A DNA stretch of 64,000 bases, taken from Balaenoptera acutorostrata (taxonomy: Eukaryota; Chordata; Mammalia; Artiodactyla; Balaenopteridae). The position numbers and the translations under genes are program-made. Below, piece after piece: positions 59,444-64,000 of the stretch. The stretch spans positions 54,008,356-54,072,355 of the forward strand of contig NC_080072.1 of NCBI RefSeq assembly GCF_949987535.1, read 5' to 3'. Position 1 is the stretch's first letter. The number at the start of each line of letters is the position of its first letter. A model generated the notes under the pieces. It worked only from the letters and a program-made list of their open reading frames with translations, searched no databases and was not told the origin of the DNA.

Positions 59444-60003
59444 AAAATATAATACTTGAAAAATACTTGAATTCTCAGTGGCTTTATAAAACAGAGTTTT
59501 TAAAAAAAGGATATGCAAATTATAAAAAATAAATTCATGCCAGTGTGGGTTGTGATATAATGTCAACTCTTTTACTGTTAAGATTTCCTTCACAATTATG
59601 TAAAAGTTCCTTGATATTTGGAGGAGAGGACGTTTAAGTAATTTATTTTATGTAAGTATGAATCTAATTTTACAAAAACCACAAATATAACTGATTACTA
59701 TCTTTCTAAAATGTGACATTTCTATTTAGAGAACATCTTAGGCTGTATTTGACATATTATGTTATTGTTGACTTTTTTATTTAAAGAACTATAGCTTCTC
59801 AAAATCTTACAGTGTACTATTTAGGGATAAGTTAATAGTATCCATATTTTCAAAAGTTATATACTAAGCATATATTATAAGAAATGTAATACTTCAATTT
59901 TGATTTGAGTGTTTTCAGGCATTGAAATAGTTTTGACTAAGAATTTTTTTTTTTTAAAGGAGCTGTTTAACCTTCAGGGTTATCTTTATTTAATTGAAAA
60001 ACA

Positions 60004-60275
60004 GGGACTTCCCTGGCGGTCCAGTGGGTAAGACTCCGAGCTCCCAGTGCAGGGGGCCCGGGTTTGATCCCTTGTTGGGGAACTAGATCCCGCATGCATG
60101 TTGCAACTAAGAGTCTGCATGCCGCAACTAAGAGTCCACATGCCGCAACTAAGAAGTCTGCATGCTGCAAACTAAGAGCCTGCATGCTGCAACTAAGACC
60201 TGGCGCAGCCAAAATAAATAAATAAAATACATAAGTAAGTAAGTAAATAAATAAATAATTTTTAAAAAGAGAAAA
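60004..60275 (+). mobile_element. CHR-1-like SINE
   Basis: Starts GGGACTTCCCTGGCGGTCCA. The B box is GGTTTGATCCC, then several 'gcaactaagagtctgcatgc'-like units and an AAATA/AAGTA tail. The duplication GAAAAACA is at 59996-60003 and 60276-60283. Confidence 0.93.
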
Positions 60276-60639
60276 GAAAAACAAAGCTATATTTTAACGA
60301 AACAGGAAATTTAGACAAAACCCTAGTATTCCGAAATATGCCTTAGTTACTTTGGGGAAAGGAGGAAGGGAGGAGAATGGGATCAGGGAAGTAGACACAG
60401 AAATTCAAACTGATTTTATAATTTATTTCTTTAAAAAGGAGAGCTGATTCAAAGTTAGCAAAATGCTGTGATTTAACAAAATGGGAACTGTTTACCATTC
60501 TCTGTGTTTTTAAAAAAGAAGACAGAAATCAATTTATTAATAAGTCTCATTATTTCTTCCTTAATTTTCTTATAAGATTCTATGAGCATCCTAATATAAA
60601 ACTTTTATATCTATATTTCTAGAAGAGTCTCCAGGCTAC

Positions 60640-60960
60640 CCTCCGCTACTCTAAACCATCTCATCCTGATTACATACTGCAGCCAGATTAATCAACCAAG
60701 AACCAACAACCAATTCTGATTACATCAAATGTAAAGGTTAGGAAGGGTGAGATCAGATCTCAAAGGGCAGAGGAGTTCAAAACCTTTTTGGATTCAAATA
60801 CTCTCTCCATTTCTCTGAGTTTGTGTGTAGGTTAAAAAAAATGGTAATTACTACCTCATACAATCCTTGGAAGGATTTAAAAAGACTTTTTATATGAAAG
60901 CGTCTAGTACCATGTTTGGCATATTGGCATTCAATAAATACTAGTTTTCCTTCACCTATT
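60640..60960 (+). repeat. Possible L2 and MIR relics
   Basis: 'tccaggctaccctccgctac' with 'gcagccagattaatcaacca' is L2-like. 'tgaaagcgtctagtaccatg' with 'ttggcattcaataaatacta' is MIR-like. Both are weak and diverged. Confidence 0.45.
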
Positions 60961-61538
60961 CTTAATCGCCACAAGAGTCTAACACATGTGCTCTACCTGA
61001 GTTTTTAAAAAATCTTTTCATATATGGTCAGTTAATCTATGAAAAAGAAGGCAAGAATATACAATGCGGAAAGGACAGTCTATTCAATCAGTGTGCTGGG
61101 AAAACTGGACAGCTACATGTAAAAGAATGAAATTAGAACATTTTCTTACACCATATACAAAAATAAGCTAAAATGGACTAAAGACCTAAATGTAAGACAG
61201 GAAACCATAAAACTCCTAGAAGAAAACATAAAACACTCTTTGACATAATCGTAGCAATATTTTTTTGGATCTGTCTCTTATGGCAGAGGAAACAAAAGCA
61301 AAAATAAACAAATGGGACCTAATTAAACTTAAAAGCTTTTGCACAGCAAAGGAAGCCATCAATAAAATGAAAAAACAACCTACTCAATGAGAGAAAATAT
61401 TTGCAAATGATATGACCATTAAGGGGTTAATATCCTAAATATATAATCAGCTCATACAACTCAATATAAAAAAAACAAAACCCATTTAAAAAATGGGCAG
61501 AAGACCTGAATAGTTATTTTTCCAAAGAAAACATACAG

Positions 61539-61909
61539 GGACTTCCCTGGTGGTGCAGTGGTTAAGAATCTGCCTGCCAATGCAGGGAACATGGGTTCGA
61601 GCCCTGGTCGGGGAAGATCCACATGCCACGGAGCAACTAAGCCTGTGTGCTGCAACTACTGAACCTGTGCTCTACAGCCCGCAAGCCACAACTACTGAGC
61701 CTGTGTGCCACAACTACTGAGGCTGCGTGCCACAACTACTGAAGGCGGCACACCTAGAGCCCGTGCTCCTCAACGAGAGAAGCCACCGCAATGAGAAGCC
61801 CGTGCACCACAACGAAGAGTAGCCCCCGCTCACCCCAACTAGAGAAAGCCCGCACACAGCAACGAAGACCCAATGCAGACAAAAATTAATTAATTAATTA
61901 AAAAAAAAA
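61539..61909 (+). mobile_element. CHR SINE inside the L1 end
   Basis: Starts GGACTTCCCTGGTGGTGCAG, B box GGTTCGAGCCC. The long body carries one extra 'ccacaactactgaggctgcg' unit. The tail is ATTA/poly(A). The duplication is AAAACATACAG (61528-61538) against AAAACACACAG (61910-61920), one mismatch. Confidence 0.94.
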
Positions 61910-62355
61910 AAAACACACAGATGGCCAACAGGCACATGAAGAGATACTCAACATTGCTAATTATTAGAGAAATGCAAACCCAAACTACAATCAGGTATCA
62001 TCTCACATCGGTCAGAATGGCCATCTTTCAAAAGTCCACAAACAATAAATGCTGGATAGGGTATGGAGAAAAGGGAACCTTCCTACACTGCTAGTGGGAA
62101 TGTAAATTGGTACAGCCACTTAGGGAAAAGATTAAGGAGGTTCCTCAAAAAAAGAAAAAAGAACTGCTATATGATCCCGCAATTCCACTCCTCGGTACAT
62201 GTCTGAAAAAAATGAAAACACTAATTCGAAAAGATACATGCATCCCAATGTTCATAGCAGCATTACTTACAATAGCCAAGCTATGGAAGCAACCCAAGTG
62301 TCCATCAACGGATGGATAAAGAAGATGCAATACACACACACAATGATGAAATTTT

Positions 62356-62711
62356 AAAAATAAATTTATTTATTTATTTATTTTATGGCTGCGTTTGGTC
62401 TTTGTTGCTGAGCGCGGGTTTTCTCTAGTTGCAGCGAGCAGGGGCTACTCTTTGTTGCGGTGCGTGGGCTTCTCATTGTGGTGGCTTCTCTTGTTGCAGA
62501 GCACGGGCTCTAGGTGCGCGGGCTTCAGTAGTTGTGGCACGTAGGCTCAGTAGTTGTGGCTCGTGGGCTCTAGAGTACAGCCTCAGTAGTTGTGGTGCAT
62601 GGGCTTAGCTGCTCCGCGGCATGTGGGATCTTCCCAGACCAGGGCTCGAACCCATGTTCCCTGCATTGGCAGGCGGATTCTTAACCACTGTGCCACCAGG
62701 AAAGTCCCCAA
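62356..62711 (-). mobile_element. CHR SINE inside the L1 end, opposite strand
   Basis: Tail (TTTATTTATT) on the left and head on the right, ending with the complement of GGGGACTTTCCTGGTGGCAC. The duplication is AATGATGAAATTTT (62342-62355) against AATAATGAAATTTT (62712-62725), one mismatch. Its orientation is the same as PGM2L1. Confidence 0.94.
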
Positions 62712-63189
62712 AATAATGAAATTTTGCCATTTGCAACAACATGGAGGGACCTGGAGGGTATTGTGCTTAGTGAAGTAAGTCAGACAGAGACAGACAAATA
62801 CTGTATGTAATCACTTATATGTGGAATACAAAAAATAAAACAAACTAATGAATATAACAAAACAGAAACAGACTCACAGATATAGAGAAAAAACTATGGG
62901 GAGAGGAAAGGGAGGAGGGGCAAAATAGAGGCAGGGGATTAAGAGGTACAAACTACTATGTGTAAAATAAATAAGCTACAAGGATATATTGTACAGCACA
63001 TGGAATATAGCTAATGTTTTATAATAACTTTAAATGGAGTATAATCTATAAAAATTTTGAATCACTGTTTCACACCTGAAACTAATATAATACTATAAAT
63101 CAACTATACCTCAATTTAAAAAAAATCTCTTCATTGTTCTTGCATGTCCCCTGTTCAGTTTCATTTCCGTGATCAGTTTCATTCTATTT

Positions 63190-63405
63190 TATTATTCTAT
63201 TTCTCCCACTCTAAATTTTCTGCCCCCATATCCACCATCTATTCCTATCCTACTTAACCTTCATGGCCCAGCTCAAATTCTACTTCTTACAAAAAGTCTT
63301 CCTGACTTTGAACTCCTATTGCTTAGAAACCAGTGCCAGACAGTTGACCACTTAATTGTTCTTTGTTCATGTTTGAATTTTTACTTTTAATTATTAATTA
63401 TAAGT
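63190..63405 (+). repeat. L2-like 3' relic
   Basis: 'catggcccagctcaaattct', 'acaaaaagtcttcctgactt' and 'ccacttaattgttctttgtt' follow the sense L2 3' UTR order, much decayed. Confidence 0.6.
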
Positions 63406-63469
63406 ACATCAATACACTTTCTTTGTTTTAAAAAATACTAATAACACAAATAAAGCTATAGAGATCTTT

Positions 63470-63800
63470 GACTATTGTCATTCCCAGACCCCTCTTTTAG
63501 GGGAGCCAATATTGCATGTGATGTATCTTTCCAGACCTTTACCTACATCTATATACTTACAGAAATGTAGTTTTGCTTTATATTTTTATTTTATATATAT
63601 GGTATCAAATTGTACACGATGCTCTGGAACTTGCTCATTTCATTCAATAAATCTTGGAGGTACTCTCAATACATGTAGATATGTGTATTCTTTTCAAATG
63701 TCACAGTGTTCTAGTTTATTTATCCTTTCCCCTATTGGTGGGCATTTAGGGTTTTTTATAGTTTTTACCTACATGAATAATGAAATATTTCAGAGGGAAA
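63470..63800 (-). repeat. Old antisense L1 fragment
   Basis: 'gtatctttccagacctttac', 'ctggaacttgctcatttcat', 'tgtcacagtgttctagttta' and 'ggtgggcatttagggttttt' read as the antisense 3' UTR of an old L1. Confidence 0.65.
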
Positions 63801-64000
63801 ATGACATGAGAAAATTCTGAAGCAGAAACCACAAAACAAAGCTACCACTTACACTGAAGAGATCTTCTAACAAGGTTAAGTCTGGTGAGCCGAAAGCTAA
63901 GATGACTTTGTATCTGAGAAGCATAGTATTTTTCATTTACATTGTAATTTTCATATTCTTTTGGGCATTCAGTAAGACCATTTTCATAGTTTTGTTGGTA

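Larger units (their letters stand above)
61020..63125 (+). repeat. L1 3' third, split by two SINEs
   Basis: From the ORF2 C-terminal region ('ggtcagttaatctatgaaaa', 'aaaactggacagctacatgt', 'taaacttaaaagcttttgca') to the 3' UTR ('ttagtgaagtaagtcagaca', 'ggggattaagaggtacaaac', 'gtacagcacatggaatatag') and the A tail. SINEs at 61539-61909 and 62356-62711 divide it into three parts. The frame is broken in several places. Confidence 0.9.
32565..64000 (-). other. PGM2L1: PGM2L1 intron 1 (3' part)
   Basis: No exon 1 or CpG-rich promoter was seen up to base 64000, so at least 31.4 kb of intron 1 is here. Repeats are listed separately. The following stretches show nothing I can name: 32565-33660, 35135-37447, 42673-42814, 43523-43894, 44290-44955, 47560-48690, 59450-59995 and 60285-60640, plus 63800-64000 at the edge. 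Confidence 0.85.

Noticed and set aside
4256..62711. SINE heads as functional tRNA genes
   Set aside because: A and B boxes are present, but no head folds into a full tRNA with a 3' acceptor end. They are SINE promoters.
63841..64000. Right edge searched for PGM2L1 exon 1 or a neighbouring gene
   Set aside because: No open frame matches the expected N-terminus, no CpG-rich block is seen, and no paired splice sites make sense.
1..64000. CRISPR arrays, operons, bacterial mobile elements or a new defence system
   Set aside because: The DNA is mammalian with spliced exons. No repeat-spacer array or bacterial gene was seen.

Overview
The window is mammalian nuclear DNA, almost certainly from a whale or dolphin. 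The best clue is seventeen copies of the tRNA-derived CHR SINE. They come in long CHR-2-like and short CHR-1-like forms, and nearly all have clean target-site duplications. No ruminant-type BovB LINE or Bov-tA SINE was recognised. The species cannot be fixed from the sequence alone.

The only working protein gene seen is PGM2L1 (glucose-1,6-bisphosphate synthase), on the minus strand. Exons 2 to 14 all lie in the window, from 32564 down to the stop codon at 3695. They sum to 1758 bases, or 585 codons plus stop. Numbering assumes a 37-residue exon 1, as in the human protein from memory, which gives 622 residues. Every intron has GT-AG ends and every exon phase joins correctly. Exon 1 and the promoter lie beyond base 64000, so intron 1 is longer than 31.4 kb. 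Bases 1-3694 are the repeat-poor 3' untranslated region or its downstream flank.

Layout: 1-3694 3' UTR; 3695-6033 exons 14 and 13; 6034-10044 intron 12, with L2, L1 and two SINEs; 10045-15834 exons 12 to 6; 15835-21689 intron 5, rich in repeats; 21690-26099 exons 5, 4 and 3, with a three-level transposon nest in intron 4; 28113-32175 an intronless ACADSB retrocopy in intron 2, pointing opposite to PGM2L1; 32397-32564 exon 2; 32565-64000 the 3' part of intron 1. Intron 1 holds a nearly complete but broken L1 (37461-42659), a solo LTR (57331-57828), eleven SINEs and many old L1 and L2 pieces.

The most interesting observations concern genome remodelling. They are: an ACADSB retrocopy whose two deletions cancel to keep one frame; a 94-base patch inside the L1 that matches sequence 1.7 kb downstream; a 17-base poly(T) flanked by a perfect 13-base duplication; a CCAAT-rich hairpin minisatellite; and a strong G-quadruplex motif on the PGM2L1 transcript strand inside a SINE tail. 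No new enzyme system, CRISPR array, functional RNA gene or second active gene was found.
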